Shown in pieces: positions 11,601 to 23,537 of a stretch of 64,000 bases of DNA; position 1 is the first letter of the stretch, and each line of letters begins with the position of its first letter. The position numbers were made by a program, and so were the translations under genes. The notes under the pieces were generated by a model that saw only the letters and a list, made by a program, of their open reading frames with translations, ran no database searches and was not told where the DNA came from. Where the stretch lies: the NCBI GenBank assembly GCA_963931865.1, contig OZ007512.1:8930796-8994795 (forward strand). The letters run 5' to 3'. The stretch comes from Axinella damicornis (lineage: Eukaryota; Porifera; Demospongiae; Axinellida; Axinellidae).

Positions 11601-13797
11601 GGCGGTCAGGGGTGTACACACATACAACCTCCCTGAATCACCTCCCTTACCTTTCACCTTTTAACACTGGAGGCTAGAAATAGGTGTGCTCTGATCAAGA
11701 GAGATCGCATTCGCTGGGCCAATCGGTGGAAGTTCCAAGCTCCAGCACTCGTACTAGCTACATTCTCTATGAACAAAAATAAAGTTCATTAAAACACAGC
11801 TATCCAGTTTCATAGTCATTAGATTAGTGAAAATGTATAAATATCTTACTAGTATTCAGACTTCACGGAACTGGAGTATCTCATTCTGTGAAACAGAGGG
11901 CGCCTTTCACCTGTGCACTTCGCCATTTTACTGTAATACCTGCGCGCATGCGCATGATCTACTTAGCTAACCACAGACATTTTGGCGGACTAAATTTGAA
12001 AAAGTATGGCTGGGTCCTTGTTTGTCTCGACTCTAAAGGGGGAATGGACTCCCGGTACTTGTTTTCGGTTGGCTCAAGCTCGCTACTGGACAGTATGTGA
12101 GTTCATTCCTGTAATTTTACAGCCATAACAGGCGCCAGTGTGGCTAGCTGAAGTGAGTTGTGTCTCGAGTCGTTTTTTTTTTCAGGCCCCTAGTAGCCCA
12201 TTGCCTCTGTGAGTGTCTTTGTCTTGTGTGTTGGGTTTTGGGTCGATTGCTATAGCCAATAGTCATCAGGATGTCCCTTCTTTCAGCAGCAACTTCTCAC
12301 AGATTTACTGCAAGTGGCAAAAGCAATGACGTCTAGCAGGCTACAAGGTATTTCTTGTGCAAGTTGTTTCGTGATGCATTACTAATACCATAATAATTGG
12401 CCCATGCAGTTATCCCTTCGAGAATGTCTGTACCTCTGTCATGAAAGAACAGCATTTTGAATGAGGTAAGACTCCGTGCATCTGAATTTGAATGTATGAT
12501 TGTGCTTTATTCAGATTCATCTTTCCCCTGTTTATAGGATTGCTGCTACAGAACTTGGGATTGTCATGATGAGACCTCATTTTACAATGTAAGATAGTTG
12601 CTACGTTACTACTCACATGAGTGCCATGCAGCTACCAATTGCTGTGCGAGCACTTGATCAATCTGTACGTGGGCACAATCTGCATGAAGTACCTTCTCTC
12701 TAGCTACCCTCTGTATCACTGCATGATATTATGAATCATTCCAGGCCCAGCTGCTGAATTGGTTATTCATGCAATTTATTACTATCTCCTTCCATTCAGA
12801 CTCGGGCAAGTTCTCTGCACAACTGCAATTGTCTGCCAATTCATCAGCACAGTTCTACAGTGACCACTGGACCAAAAGTTGTAGAGACTGGACAGTTGAA
12901 CAAATCACCGAGGTCTGACTGTAGCTATACTAATAGTGTTCATCCAGCTGCCTGCATATTATGCTGTCACTTGTTCTGTATTTTTGTTGTCTTTCAGTAT
13001 GCTTTGATTGTTGTACTTCGAAATTTCAATTTCCAAGTCAATTTACATCCTGGGGAGGTGGGGCAACCTAAATTAATACGATCGCATAACGGGGTCCGTG
13101 TTAGCGGCTCTCACGGTGCTCCGGCTGAGTCCGTGTGTACGGCTCGAGCCTCACGGTGTTTCTGACGGGGTCCTTACTGCTCAGACGGTACACACACGGG
13201 CTTGGACGGTCTGTAGTACGGACTTCGACGGTGTACCCTACGGTGCCGTTTGTTAAGTCCGTCTACGCGGTTCCCATTACGGAGTTAGACGGCAACGTCC
13301 GCTTGGAAGACGGAGTAGCCGTCCTGGTACCGTATACCGTTAGCGCGGATTAAACGGACCGAAACGGTATCCGTCCTGTTGGACTGCTTTTGCTGTGAAA
13401 ATGTGTGGTCTTGGGTGAAGAATTCCATAGTTGCCTCATTCCCAGGCTTCTGCCAGTTGCTACATGAGAGTGGTCCTGGGATGAGGAAATAAGCTATTCT
13501 GTTCCCAAAATTTAATTAACCCTTGGTCTGCGTTCATTAATATTCATAACTTCCGCTCACGCGACTCGTGATCAATTTATTGTCTAGGTTACACATCTCT
13601 AAGGCTTCTCGCCGTTTAACTTACAATCGCTGAGTAGACTTCAAGTTCGAAGGCTAAGAACTGTCGAAGTATAGTTAATTTGTCTGCTAAGGGCGTGATT
13701 GAGCCCCGACTATCGTTATATGGCTGCTAGGCCGAGTTATACTCGAGCGCTCACCTTGGAACTCTCCCTGATGTTGTGCTGTCGATGTCTGCCCTCC
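11600..13797. other. No gene recognised
   Basis: AT-rich unique DNA to 13,060, then ACGG/CCGT-rich DNA to 13,375. A small TCATTCCCAGGC/CCTGGGATGAGG hairpin lies at 13,436-13,484. Short open frames show no conserved domains. Confidence 0.4.
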
Positions 13798-13799
13798 AG

Positions 13800-14063
13800 C
13801 GGGTGAGTTACTGGTGTTGATAGGTAGTTCAATGATGCCTCGAGCCTATACTAGGCCCTTGAGCGCTACCAATAGCGTTCCGTACGCGAAAAAGCCTGCC
13901 TACGCTGGCAGTACACAAAACGGCGACAAAACAGTGAGCGCTTACTTATCTCTCGATCGGTAGGAGGAGCTTCTGATCGACTGCTGATATCCGTAGGGTC
14001 TGCCTCTTCATGACTGTGATTGCCATTATATTAGCAGGGTCTGCCCCGCTTCAGTTTAGCTCC
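13800..14063 (+). repeat. Dispersed repeat, inverted copy at 29,043-29,290
   Basis: The block, including ATTATATTAGCAGGGTCTGC and GCCTGCCTACGCTGGCAG-like sequence, recurs reverse-complemented at 29,043-29,290. It is non-coding. The two copies are about 15 kb apart and could pair or recombine to invert the DNA between them. Confidence 0.7.
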
Positions 14064-15160
14064 CCTCGCGATCTTGTCGTAAATATGCGACAGCCGCATT
14101 TTGCGCGCGTCCGCGCGCGTCGCAATTGTGCGACAAACGCAGGCAGAGAGTTAATAGCAGTACAAGTCTGTGCTGTTGAGTTTGTGGTCTACCAGCCTCA
14201 TTACTGGACTGTGTGGGACAAGATCTCCCTCTCCTCCTGCACAGCCTGGCACAAGGCCGAGTGGTCTACCAATAATAGTTTACCCTCCAGGGTCTCACTA
14301 ACCTGCAATCCTTGTTGTTCACATAGGATACTCACTGCTGCATACCAGAACACTGCTCATGGCTCAGTGCATACCTCAAGATCAAAGGCATGCAGTGTGT
14401 AAACATCCACCATTGTACGTACATACCTCAAGATCAGTGTGTAAATTGAACGTGCACACAGGGATTGTGTACATCTAGGAATTGTCACTGTTGTAGATGT
14501 GAGATTTCTACATGGCCATTCCCATCCTTCATTTTTGTCTCGGCACCGAAGTGCCGAGACACAGTGCTGGATGCGTAGGTACGTACGTACGTGGTACGTC
14601 GCTTTTCGCAATGCGCCCGCGCAAGTGCTGCAAACGTATTCATAGCCTGTAAGTAGATCTTCAAAAGTGATTATGGGTTTGCATGGCTGCTCATGAATCC
14701 TCTTACCAAGACTGCTGCTACGTCTATAGCTGTAGTACTTAATTCAGGACAATGAATACTCACTCATCCAGTGTGCTGCACTCAGCCATCCCAAGTGCAT
14801 ACTAACTCTCTCAGCTAGCTACCTATATAGATAAGTGCTGAAAGAATTGGCCAAGGTGTTGACTAAACATCAAGCCCAGACACGACCATACTGCTTTCAC
14901 CCTTTGGGTGAACATTCCTGACCCACCCCTTGCTCACACAGAACCTCCAAGGATATTGACGCTCACTTAAGCTGAAAGTCTCATAGCTAACAGGTTTTGC
15001 AGTCATAATAAAGGGTTAAGCAGCTGCCATGTCCTCTGCATGATTCTAGCTGATACCAAGTCGTGCTGAGACACATCAAGTCTTTTAAAGACTCACTTGT
15101 TATATCAAAATACAATAATTATTATAGTAGAAATCAAAACATCAATTAATTTTATACAAT
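14064..15160. other. No gene recognised
   Basis: Contains a GC-rich CGCGCG patch near 14,100, a 14,400-14,600 stretch with a CGGCACCGAAGTGCCG palindrome at about 14,541, and ACGTACGTACGTAC near 14,580. No spliced gene could be supported. Confidence 0.4.
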
Positions 15161-15571
15161 CATGAGTCAGTGTTACAATTCACATTTGGTACAACATACA
15201 TCCAGACAAGCACAACAGGAGTCCACACTCCCAGCGTCACCTCCCACATCCTCCGTGCTTCTCTCATGTGTAGCCATGCAGGCTGACAGGTTTAGGCCAG
15301 GAAGCTTGTTCACCAGGAACCCCCTGGACTGTAGGGACAGAGGGAGAGAGGAGGTCAGGGAAGGAAACGAACGCAAAGGAGTGTCAACAGTTGTGTGTGA
15401 GTGCGTAGGTGGTTAAACTCTACGTACAAAACAGCTGTGAAACTAGTTCAAAACAAAACATGTAAACGAGCAGTAGGTACATTTATGCTACTATAATTAT
15501 GTCGTGCATGTAACCGCTAAAGATAAATCCCTGAACTGGTCACTGGAGCAGTTTCTTTGTTTGTGTGTTTG

Positions 15572-15604
<33 letters not shown>

Positions 15605-15839
15605 TTCAATTCACAATTCACACCATAAAATATGTGGCAATCCAATGCACGCTTTGTGCCCCATTCCCAGAATCAGCGTGCAACGTTAGGACACACCCAC
15701 CTTAGGCAGTTGGCTTGGCTGTGTTCTCCTGCCACCCCTGACCCTCCCAAGGTAGTAATACTCTCTGCCGACCAGGAGAGTGTCATGGAAGATTCGAATG
15801 TCCTATGTCTTATTCTGAGAAGGGGAGGAAGAGGAGAAG

Positions 15840-15840
<1 letters not shown>

Positions 15841-15872
<32 letters not shown>
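15841..15872. repeat. Homopolymer G tract
   Basis: About 31 consecutive G within a GGAGGA-rich block (15,820-15,925). No gene is called across it. Confidence 0.95.
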
Positions 15873-15959
15873 GTGGGAGGAGAAGCGAAGCAGAAGGGGG
15901 AGATGGAGAAAAGGGGAAGGAGCAGTGAGGATGTCAGGGCAATACGACATGAATAGAGA

Positions 15960-16580
15960 AGGTTATCAATTATCAGACACCATCCATATTTGGATGCGCT
16001 AGCACGGAAGTTGTACAATTGTGGAAGTGGGCGTGACTTTCCATGGATAGTGCACTTCCATCTCACTGTGTGTTGCAAGTTTGGTGTTGCTCTCTCGTTT
16101 GGCTCTGGAGTTATAATCTGTCAAAGACAAAACCCTGAAATCAGACAATTGTATGCATTATCAGACGCCGTTCCCCGTTGCTTCCTCAGAACCGGTTTTC
16201 GGCGGGATTTCTGTGGCTTGGTGGAGCCCCAAGACCCTTCTGCAGCGCCTGATTTTGGTGCTGTAGCTGGCTGTCATTGGAATGTTGACCAAGTCTTGCC
16301 CTCTTTGATCGGGCAGTGGATTTCGCCGTGTTTTAGTATGGACGCCGCCAACACCGCTTTGGGGCCACAATGCAGACATCACTGAAATGTGCAGCTTCTC
16401 AGCAACACAACGGTACAAGTCCGGTGTTCATACGTCGTATTGTTCTCGAGATGGAGCTGTTCTTCTCCATTTTCTTCTAGTCTATCGAACAAGATACTGG
16501 ATGGAAAAACCGACGTTCCCATCGGCTTTCACGCTCAAAACTTCACACAGAACTGCACAATTTAATTAGCAAGAACTTCC
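15960..16580 (+). repeat. Dispersed repeat, inverted copy at 29,630-30,200
   Basis: About 600 bp, including TCAGACACCATCCATAT and CGGGATTTCTGTGGCTTGG-like sequence, recurs reverse-complemented at 29,630-30,200 with substitutions and small indels. No domain is recognisable in its frames. Its class is unknown. Confidence 0.75.
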
Positions 16581-16615
16581 TTACACTCTGGTAATCTTCT
16601 TCAGGCTTACCAACT

Positions 16616-16775
16616 GAGTCAGCTGAAACATGCAAGGTAGTGTGTTGTAGCCAGACAGCTACCAGTTATGGATATTGGGACATTCTTTCTACTAACTAGT
16701 AATGACACTGACTTCCATAATCAACAAGTTGTGATGGATCAAAGCTCTACCTCGCATGTTTCAGCTGATTGAGCC
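16616..16775. repeat. 160-bp hairpin
   Basis: CAGCTGAAACATGCAAGGTAG is matched by its near-complement about 115 bp downstream (CTACCTCGCATGTTTCAGCTG). A small fold-back of unknown origin. Confidence 0.7.
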
Positions 16776-17266
16776 GAAGGCAGAGGGGGGTCTCCATAAT
16801 CACTAGACTGGAAAATTGACTAGAACAGTGGAATGGACTGATCTTCAAAGAAAATGCCCAGAAATATTTTTCCTTGGCACTACAATGTGGCTCTGCTGTG
16901 TAGCTATATTATTTACTTAGTCATCTATTAATAGCCAGCTCTGTTGGCCTGCATTCATGCATCTTCCTATAATGCGCATGTTTAACAAGCTTCAAAATTC
17001 CGCAGTCCGTACAGTCCAATCCACCATTCCACTCCACATTCCAGTCCGGTGATTGCAGACACCAAAGAAACACTTGTATTAGTGCACAGGTGATAAACTA
17101 AAAGTGTCTGGAGGACACATACCCCGCGCTTGTTACCTCCTTCAAGTTCCCAATGGTGTCCCCGGTGAGCACGGCCACCAGGAAGGGCATGTAGCTGCTG
17201 TCGGTGGGCTAGCTGCTCTATAAGGATACTTGGCTGGATCTCCAGACGGATCCAGTGCTGTGCGTG

Positions 17267-17267
<1 letters not shown>

Positions 17268-17330
<63 letters not shown>

Positions 17331-17376
17331 GCGTGCGTGCATGTGTGTGTGCATGTGTGTGTGTGTGTGTTGTGTG
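17268..17376. repeat. (TG)n microsatellite
   Basis: A long TG tract with GCG interruptions lies immediately upstream, in gene sense, of the HERC2-like DOC exon that ends at 17,257. Cysteine/valine frames over it are artefacts. Confidence 0.95.
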
Positions 17377-17739
17377 TGTTGAATGGGATGGGAACAGGAG
17401 GCATTACCGGACTTGTGAAAGAACATGTTTGACTTGTTGGAGTGGTACATGTATATGATTGCGCACTGTGTGTTCTTTAGTAATCCATTTCTTTGTGGCT
17501 ATATATAATATTATAGCTCACAGTACGGCTCACGCTACAATCTACAGGTGCACATACCTTTCCCTGTGGTCCACTGGACTGGTAGAGTGGACGCCATCAA
17601 TGAGCCAGCAGGCCTGGCTCTCATTGCTGGAGACAGTCATGCTCCGCACAATGTGGTCCCAGTCCATCACCACAGAGCCACCTCACATCTTATTCTTACG
17701 CCTGAGGGCCCTATGTCTAGACCTTTGAAAGAACAGGAG

Positions 17740-18400
17740 AGTGGAAGAGAGGGGAGAGGGAGGGATGAAGAGAGAGAGGGGGAGGGAAGGAGAGACAGGG
17801 GGGAGGGAGGAGAGAGAGTAAGGAAGGAGAGGTAGGGAAGGAGAGAGAGAGAGAGAGAGAGAGAGGGAATGAGAGAGAGAGAGGGAGGGAAGGACAGAGA
17901 GGGAAAGTAGGAAGGAGAGAGAGGGAGAGAGAGGGAGGAAAAAAAGAGGGGAGGGATGCAGAAGTGAAGGAAGGTGAAGGGAATTATAGAGGATGAATAT
18001 ACAGTAAAAATTCTTCCAAATGGCACAGCCAGTCACAAGTTCGTTGCAAAGCCCATCAGTCACTTACCTTGGTGATCCAACGTACACTGCTGGTTGTCCC
18101 TGGTCATCGATCCTTCAAAGGCGTGGTTGTGGGACTGTCCTTTGTTCCCCGGCAGAAATCAAAGTCTGCACACACTTGGCAGTGGTAGCGTGGACCTTCC
18201 AGTGGTTGCATTTCACATGTCTTGCACCTGGCAGGGAGGGAGGGAGGGAGGGAGGGAGGGAGGGAGGGAGGGATGGAGGGAGAGAGGGATGGAGGGAGGG
18301 AGGGAGGGAGAGAGGGAGGGAGGGAGGGAGGGAGGGAGGAGGGAGGGAGGGAGGGAGGGAGGGGGGAGGGAGAGAGAGGGAGGACGGAGGTAGGGAGGGT
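17740..18400. repeat. GA-rich tract and (GGGA)n array
   Basis: Purine-rich DNA at 17,740-17,990 and GGGA repeats at 18,232-18,390 flank the HERC2-like ZZ exon (18,068-18,227). The Gly-Arg-Glu and Pro-Ser frames here are composition artefacts. Confidence 0.9.
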
Positions 18401-19189
18401 CAATCAATGATTGATATTACATGCTGCAATTAATCAAACTGCCACAAAAAGACGTTGAAAACTAGTAAAGTCCGGCCAAGGGGCTGAGAACAAGAGTGGA
18501 CTAACCCTAGTGGAAATGGATTGTTTTACTGTTGGGGTCCTCTTGGTACTATATATGTAAACATTGGAAACATGTGAGCAGAGGTCAAGGTGCAGAGCTG
18601 TCTCAAAAATGAGAGTAAGAAACGAACTTGTGTCAAGGGTGTATGCCAGGGACAATCTCCATCTCTGATATCAGTCAGTCCAATTGCTTTGTTCAGGGAA
18701 GTCCACGCACATGTCTGTGCCATTTCGGTTGATGGACCCCACGATACCCATACTCTAGTGAGACACCGAGCCCCACTTGTAACTGGTACAGATGAGGGAG
18801 GGAGAGAGGGAGGGAGGGAGGGAAGGGCAGAGGAAGGGAAAAACGAGTGTGAAAAATCGTGTGCTACACTGCAGCAGAATGAATAGATCCGTGTACGTGA
18901 AGCATGAAAAACAACATCCATTTCATGCATGCTGGGAATGAGACTGTAGGGAAAAACGTACTTTGGTGTGGTGACAGATCGTATGTTCAAATCATGTACA
19001 CCATCATTGTCGATCTGAGGGAATTGTGTGTGTGTGTGTTCAAACATGTGTTCAACTATGTGTGTAGGCTGCTATAATAATTATGTATGCAATGACATTG
19101 CCAGAATGACATCTGAAGCTGAAAGTGATGCTGAGGAACAAGCTGGTAAAGAGATTCATGACCCAAGGGTCACAAGGAGGACTCGTTTC

Positions 19190-19870
19190 TACTAAGTGGG
19201 CACTGGGTTGAGTCCACAGGGTAACTTAGAGATATCAACATTGAAAGTGAATTCTTTGTTTTTAACCGTTCCAGTACACACACCATGCAACCTCCAACAG
19301 CTTCCGAACATGTGAAACAATCCTGAATCTCCCAAGACTCCCTGTACAATCTCCATGAGATTGCCTATGATATCTCAGGCTTCATCTGGAAGATAAGCAC
19401 CTTCCCAGACCTCCTGTGCATCTGTGGCTTGCAGGAAATTGTGGACGAGGTAGACAGGGTGCTTCTACTTGACTCTTTCCTCTCATATGACACCACTTTT
19501 CAGCAAGGAGATTCTAAGTCTCCCCAAGAGAGGCCATGTATTCCAGCGCTATTCCTGATACATGAGCAAAAATTTGGAATCCAAGAGGTATGACACACTG
19601 TTTGGAGGCTGCTCCTGTTTACCCTTTGGGGATTTCAGACAGCTGCCTCCAGTGATGGATCTCCCCTTCTGCACCTGCTTGGCCTTGCACCCTCCAGTAC
19701 CGCCCTTCACCCCACTGTTGAAGCCGCTGTCGAATAGAGTCATGATCCAATGTTAACGGAATACAGACCATGAGCGACAAAATTTAGCCGCAGAGAAAAG
19801 GCGGATGAAATCACTCCATAGGTACCTCCTCCCAGCAGTCTTGGAAAGCATGAAGGTAGGGCCCGTGTAT
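19190..19870 (-). pseudogene. Second GH7 cellulase relic, split by TE debris
   Basis: Two minus-strand pieces resemble parts of a glycoside hydrolase family 7 enzyme: 19,740-19,870 (SLRLNFVAHGLYS) and 19,190-19,275 (VKNKEFTFNVDISKLPCGLN). The same two parts occur in the main GH7 copy at 20,700-20,940 but differ in sequence; LPCGLN here is closer to the family consensus than LHCGLN there. So this is a paralogue, not an assembly echo. The pieces are separated by about 460 bp of transposon-like sequence. Confidence 0.65.
19276..19680 (+). pseudogene. Transposase-like and PIF1-helicase-like debris
   Basis: Plus-strand frames at about 19,470-19,575 include LLDSFLSYDTTFQQGDSKS and PALFLIHEQKFG. 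These resemble the SYDTTF...P.IPALFLIHE segment of MULE-type transposases found in invertebrates. At 19,600-19,665 the frame reads LFGGCSCLPFGDFRQLPPVMD, the GDFxQLPPV Walker-B region of PIF1-like helicases, as carried by Helitrons. Both are short and interrupted. They explain what split the second GH7 relic. Confidence 0.4.
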
Positions 19871-20065
19871 GTGCTTGAAACAGATGGAATTTGCAACTTA
19901 AAGGAGAGCTGTTTCTGGAAATCCCTCTCCTCTGTTACCTCCTGACATAGCAATTATAGTAGATCTCATTACACAATATGACACAAAACTACAACAGAAA
20001 AAAATTCACGTTCTCAGGCCACTCATTTTGCATAGGTAGAATCGAGCTCGCCATAATAGAGTAAG

Positions 20066-21202
20066 TCACACTAGCATCTGGATGTTGGCTCTCGACAGTG
20101 ATTCACCCATTGTCTTATGTCCTCCCTTCTTTTCATAGTCATTAGGATCTCCAAATTCTTGCTTCTGAGAGCTGCAAAAGCCGTCGATGACAGAGTTGTA
20201 TTTCTGGCCTCCGACAGTCACATTGCTGCTTTGAAGTTTTTGAACCCACAATCGTATGATCTCAGAGAGATCTCCATTATCGGTACCGTCTGCAGTGATG
20301 AACTGGGTGACTACTGTAAACGGCTTGGTGGAATCAACAGTAAAGTTGTTAGAAGGTCCGAAGAACGTCTTGTCACCCAAGCGGTAAGGATTGAAATCAC
20401 AACCAGCTTTGTCACAAAATCCAGTGTGCGGACCACAATCAGACCCTTCACATCGCGTCTGTCTCTCAACCATGTAAACATACGGCGTATACGCAGTTGA
20501 GATTTTATTAGCTTCCCAAATGTACATTTCATTGCAGCAGGTACCATATTTTCCTTCTCCGCTGTTCTTGTCGCTTGGGCTTGGTCCCCAACCCTCGCAG
20601 TTAGCTTCTCCATTGATGAACTTAACGTCACGAGGGCACTGAGCATCGCAGTAGCCGGTACCATACGTACTTGGCACCTGCCTTATTTCCAGGATATTTG
20701 CTCATTCCTCCATCAGCATCCATTTCTACTAAGTAGAGGGCACTATTGAGTCCACAGTGTAACATGGAGACGTCGACGTCTAAAGTAAATTCTTTGTTTT
20801 TAACCTTGAAGAGTTTGTACTCGGTTTCAGAATCCAAGAGGTAGAGTCGTGATCCAATGAATACAGACCATGAGTGACGAAATTTAGTCTCAGAGAAGAG
20901 CCGGATGAAAGCACTCCATAGTACCTTGATAGTCGGCTCTATCAAGCTGGTGTTACTAATGTGCGGTCATCCGGACAGAGGGTGGTGTCCCAACTATTGC
21001 CTGTGTAGCAGTTTTGCGTTCCAGACACCCACCTCCAGTTCGAGTCGATGACGACACTCTTGACTGACTGGCAACCTCCAGACCTTGTACAGGATTGGAT
21101 CGTCAGGCGAGGGTGAACTTCTGGGGTGATAGTTCCAGCCTGCTGGCCACGGACTGCAGCACAAAGTAAGGCTGCGAACACGATACGTATCAAATGCTTC
21201 AT
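20066..21202 (-). pseudogene. GH7 cellobiohydrolase/endoglucanase-like, frameshifted
   Basis: GH7 enzymes cleave beta-1,4 bonds in cellulose and are secreted. From ATG at 21,202 there is a signal peptide ([19 protein letters not shown]) and then a mature start resembling the family ([31 protein letters not shown]). Later parts: [42 protein letters not shown], then after a frame break [20 protein letters not shown]. Lesions: two frame breaks between 20,840 and 20,960; a 4-bp insertion near 20,665 after AKY; the catalytic motif is EMYIWEAN at about 20,520 instead of EMDIWEAN, so the assisting Asp is lost; the protein stops after GGHKTMGESLSR, about 150 residues short of the usual end. No introns are evident. 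It lies in a HERC2-like intron on the same strand. Confidence 0.85.
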
Positions 21203-21246
21203 TGCAAGTTGGTGCTTCTGTGAAATTCTCCTGCAAAAGCTGCAAG

Positions 21247-21258
21247 CTTATATACTTT
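21247..21258 (-). promoter_or_regulatory. TATA box of the GH7 relic
   Basis: AGTATATAAGC on the minus strand lies about 47 bp upstream of the GH7 start codon. The spacing fits a short 5' leader. Intact core promoter plus signal peptide suggests the gene was once expressed here. Confidence 0.5.
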
Positions 21259-21561
21259 GAGTTGCTGACACATGCACATGACGCGACATGTGAGCATGGA
21301 TCATGTGCATACAGGTATCCAGCAATAAAAAATAAGTTTATGGTTTCTTTTGTTACGGGGTGGTTATAGTAATGAATTCAAATACTATAACCGAATGCAG
21401 GACATGTGGGGCGAGCCTGAGTGAGACATATGCACTGAGCACATGACTTTCTCTACACACAATGACTATAATCATTCGCACAACACAAGAACTGCATGAG
21501 TCGACAGGCAGAAGCACACACACACACGACCCATCACATCATAACAGCAGACAAAATTTAA

Positions 21562-22191
21562 CCCTTTCAACCCGATAGCGCCCGTATGCGCCCGAATTTT
21601 TCACGTGCTAAAACCCCGAGAGCGCCCGTATGCGCCCGTAACTGGATTCCGGCTATTTATCGCCATAGCTACGCGATCGGACTTTAGATAAGTGATTTAC
21701 GTGTCACAGGAAGTCGAGCGAAGCATAATTAGCTGTGGCTTGCCATAGGGACTTTCCCCACAAATCGCGTTAGAAGTTTACTTGTCGATCGATGTGCACT
21801 TAGTGACGGCAATTTACAGCTTATATCCTACGAGCAAGTTGTTGTATCGAGTTTGTACTAGCCAGTTAGCTCACCCACACTGGTAACCTACCGTTGCTGG
21901 GGCAGTCAGCCAACTTCTGCCGTGGTTTTGCCGTCATTCTCGAGAGCTCAGCGACAACCCGCGTTTCCACCGTTGTGTCTTTCCCAGGCCTCACTGTCAA
22001 GTCGCGGGACTACTTCAGGAACGAAGCAGGTTTGTTTTCAAGCCAAATAAGTGTAACTATCAATACTTGAACTCAGCTATTTTACAAGATACAATGCCAA
22101 TGAATCGATACAACACAAAAATCGCCATTTTTAATTAGCGTTTGTGTAGCCACGCGATTGATTTCTGCGCATGCGCCTCGGGGGCAAAGGG
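21562..22191. mobile_element. 630-bp TTAA-flanked element (piggyBac type)
   Basis: TTAA flanks both sides (21,558-21,561; 22,192-22,195). The ends are CCCTTTCAACCCGA and, inverted, CCCTTTGCCCCCGA. CCCTTT ends with a TTAA target are the piggyBac signature. GCGCCCGTATGCGCCCG is repeated inside the left end. Its right 270 bp recur at 28,782-29,050. Non-autonomous. Confidence 0.75.
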
Positions 22192-22611
22192 TTAATGTCT
22201 TGTGGGAACCAAGAATACTGATTCTGACGACGTACAACTATGTACTCTCTAACACCCACACAGCAAGCATACACTAATGGGACAGTCTCCCCACACACGT
22301 CACATGCACTACTACTTACCTTTGTCACCCTCCCAATGTCTCCCTGGCGGACCTCCACATATGACTCACAGCACTTCACCATCAGTCCCACGGAAATTTT
22401 GTCCCTCACGTACTGGGCATAGCTGTCCAGGCTGGTGAATTCGTCCCATGTCTTGTAGCGCTGGGGACCTAGAGAGGAGGAAGGGAGAGGGGGGAGGGGA
22501 GAGGGGGGAGGGGAGATGGGGGAGGGGAGAGAGGAGAGGGATAGTCAATTCTATACTAGGTACAAGTCAATATTAGTAACACCAGGATGCAATAAGTTTC
22601 CATAATATTTC

Positions 22612-22857
22612 ATGGTGATGGTACACCCATCCACAGAGAAGATGATGGTACACATTCCCACGGTGATGGCACACCCATCCACAGAGAAGATGATGGTACA
22701 CATTCCCACGGTGATGGTACACCCATCCACAGAGAAGATGATGGTACACATTCCCATGGTGATGGTACACCCATCCACACAGAAGATGATGGTACACATT
22801 CCCACGGTGATGGTACACCCATCCACACAGAAGATGATGGTACACATTCCCATGGTG
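22612..22857. repeat. 48-bp minisatellite, 5 units
   Basis: Units carry GATGGTACACCCATCCACAG and GATGGTACACATTCCCA. The unit is a multiple of three, so several frames remain open on both strands. It lies in a HERC2-like intron. Confidence 0.9.
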
Positions 22858-23326
22858 ACGCATACAGTCCTCCTTGAAACAGAAGCTAGTTTGGAAAGAG
22901 ATTTTTCACTGCACCTGACTCATCGTCATCGGAGTAGTCACTGGAGCATGAGGAAGAGGTATCACAGAGCTCCTCCTCCACCTCAGCTGGGGTGGGGTCT
23001 TCAAGAGGGGGGTTGGGAGGCTCAGGAGGTGGGGCAAAAGGAAGAGCAGAACGGTCCACTTCTGGGACCTCCAGGTTTGAGTGGTCTAGTAGCTATTCGA
23101 TCAGACGTTGCAGGTCAGTGGACTGGGTGGTCTGGGGAATGGAGTGACATGGGGAAGGAGGGGAGGAGGGAAACAGGGTTATACAAACAGAAAGGAGGTG
23201 TGGTAGAGGGAGAGGGATGGATGGAAGGATGGAGGGGTGGAGGAGCGAAGGGAAATGGAGGGAGAAAGGGAAGGAAGTGGGAGGGAGAAAGGGAAGGGAG
23301 TGGGAGGGAGGAGGCAAATTAGTATA

Positions 23327-23381
23327 CAGTAGCGGACAAAAAAAAGTTCCCGTTTCGTTTTCGTACTACGATCGTGTTACG
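23327..23381 (+). repeat. Left terminal inverted repeat of Tc1/BEN element
   Basis: Begins CAGTAGCGGACAAAAAA and continues through GTTCCCGTTTCGTTTTCG. It differs from the right end at four positions over 55 bp. The flanking TA is the target duplication. Confidence 0.92.
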
Positions 23382-23537
23382 ATTGATCGTTTTATAAAAA
23401 CGAAGTAGCTACGCATGCGCAACGATACGATCGTACGTATTCTGTTCCGTTTTTGAATAGCGTACGAAACGTTTTACTTTAACACGTGCCCAAGAAATTT
23501 CGAGTGTGAAACCGCAACTGTCAGAAGCGAGATCGAA

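Larger units (their letters stand above)
9369..13397. mobile_element. Candidate 4-kb inverted-repeat element
   Basis: The end sequences CACAGCAAAAACAGTCCA (9369) and, inverted, CACAGCAAAAGCAGTCCA (13,397) match over 17 of 18 bases. Just inside both ends there are many ACGG/CCGT motifs (9,395-9,480 and 13,075-13,375), as in DNA transposons with subterminal binding sites. I found no clear target duplication and no transposase. A MITE and a minisatellite lie inside it. It could also be two separate fragments of one family. Confidence 0.4.

Noticed and set aside
15173..15376. Exon-like minus frame (LVNKLPGLNLSACMATHE)
   Set aside because: It has an acceptor-like CAG and could be a HERC2 exon, but I could not match it to any family, so no gene is called.
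20066..21202. GH7 gene as bacterial or fungal contamination
   Set aside because: It lies on the same contig between HERC2-like exons and animal transposons, with a second diverged relic beside it.
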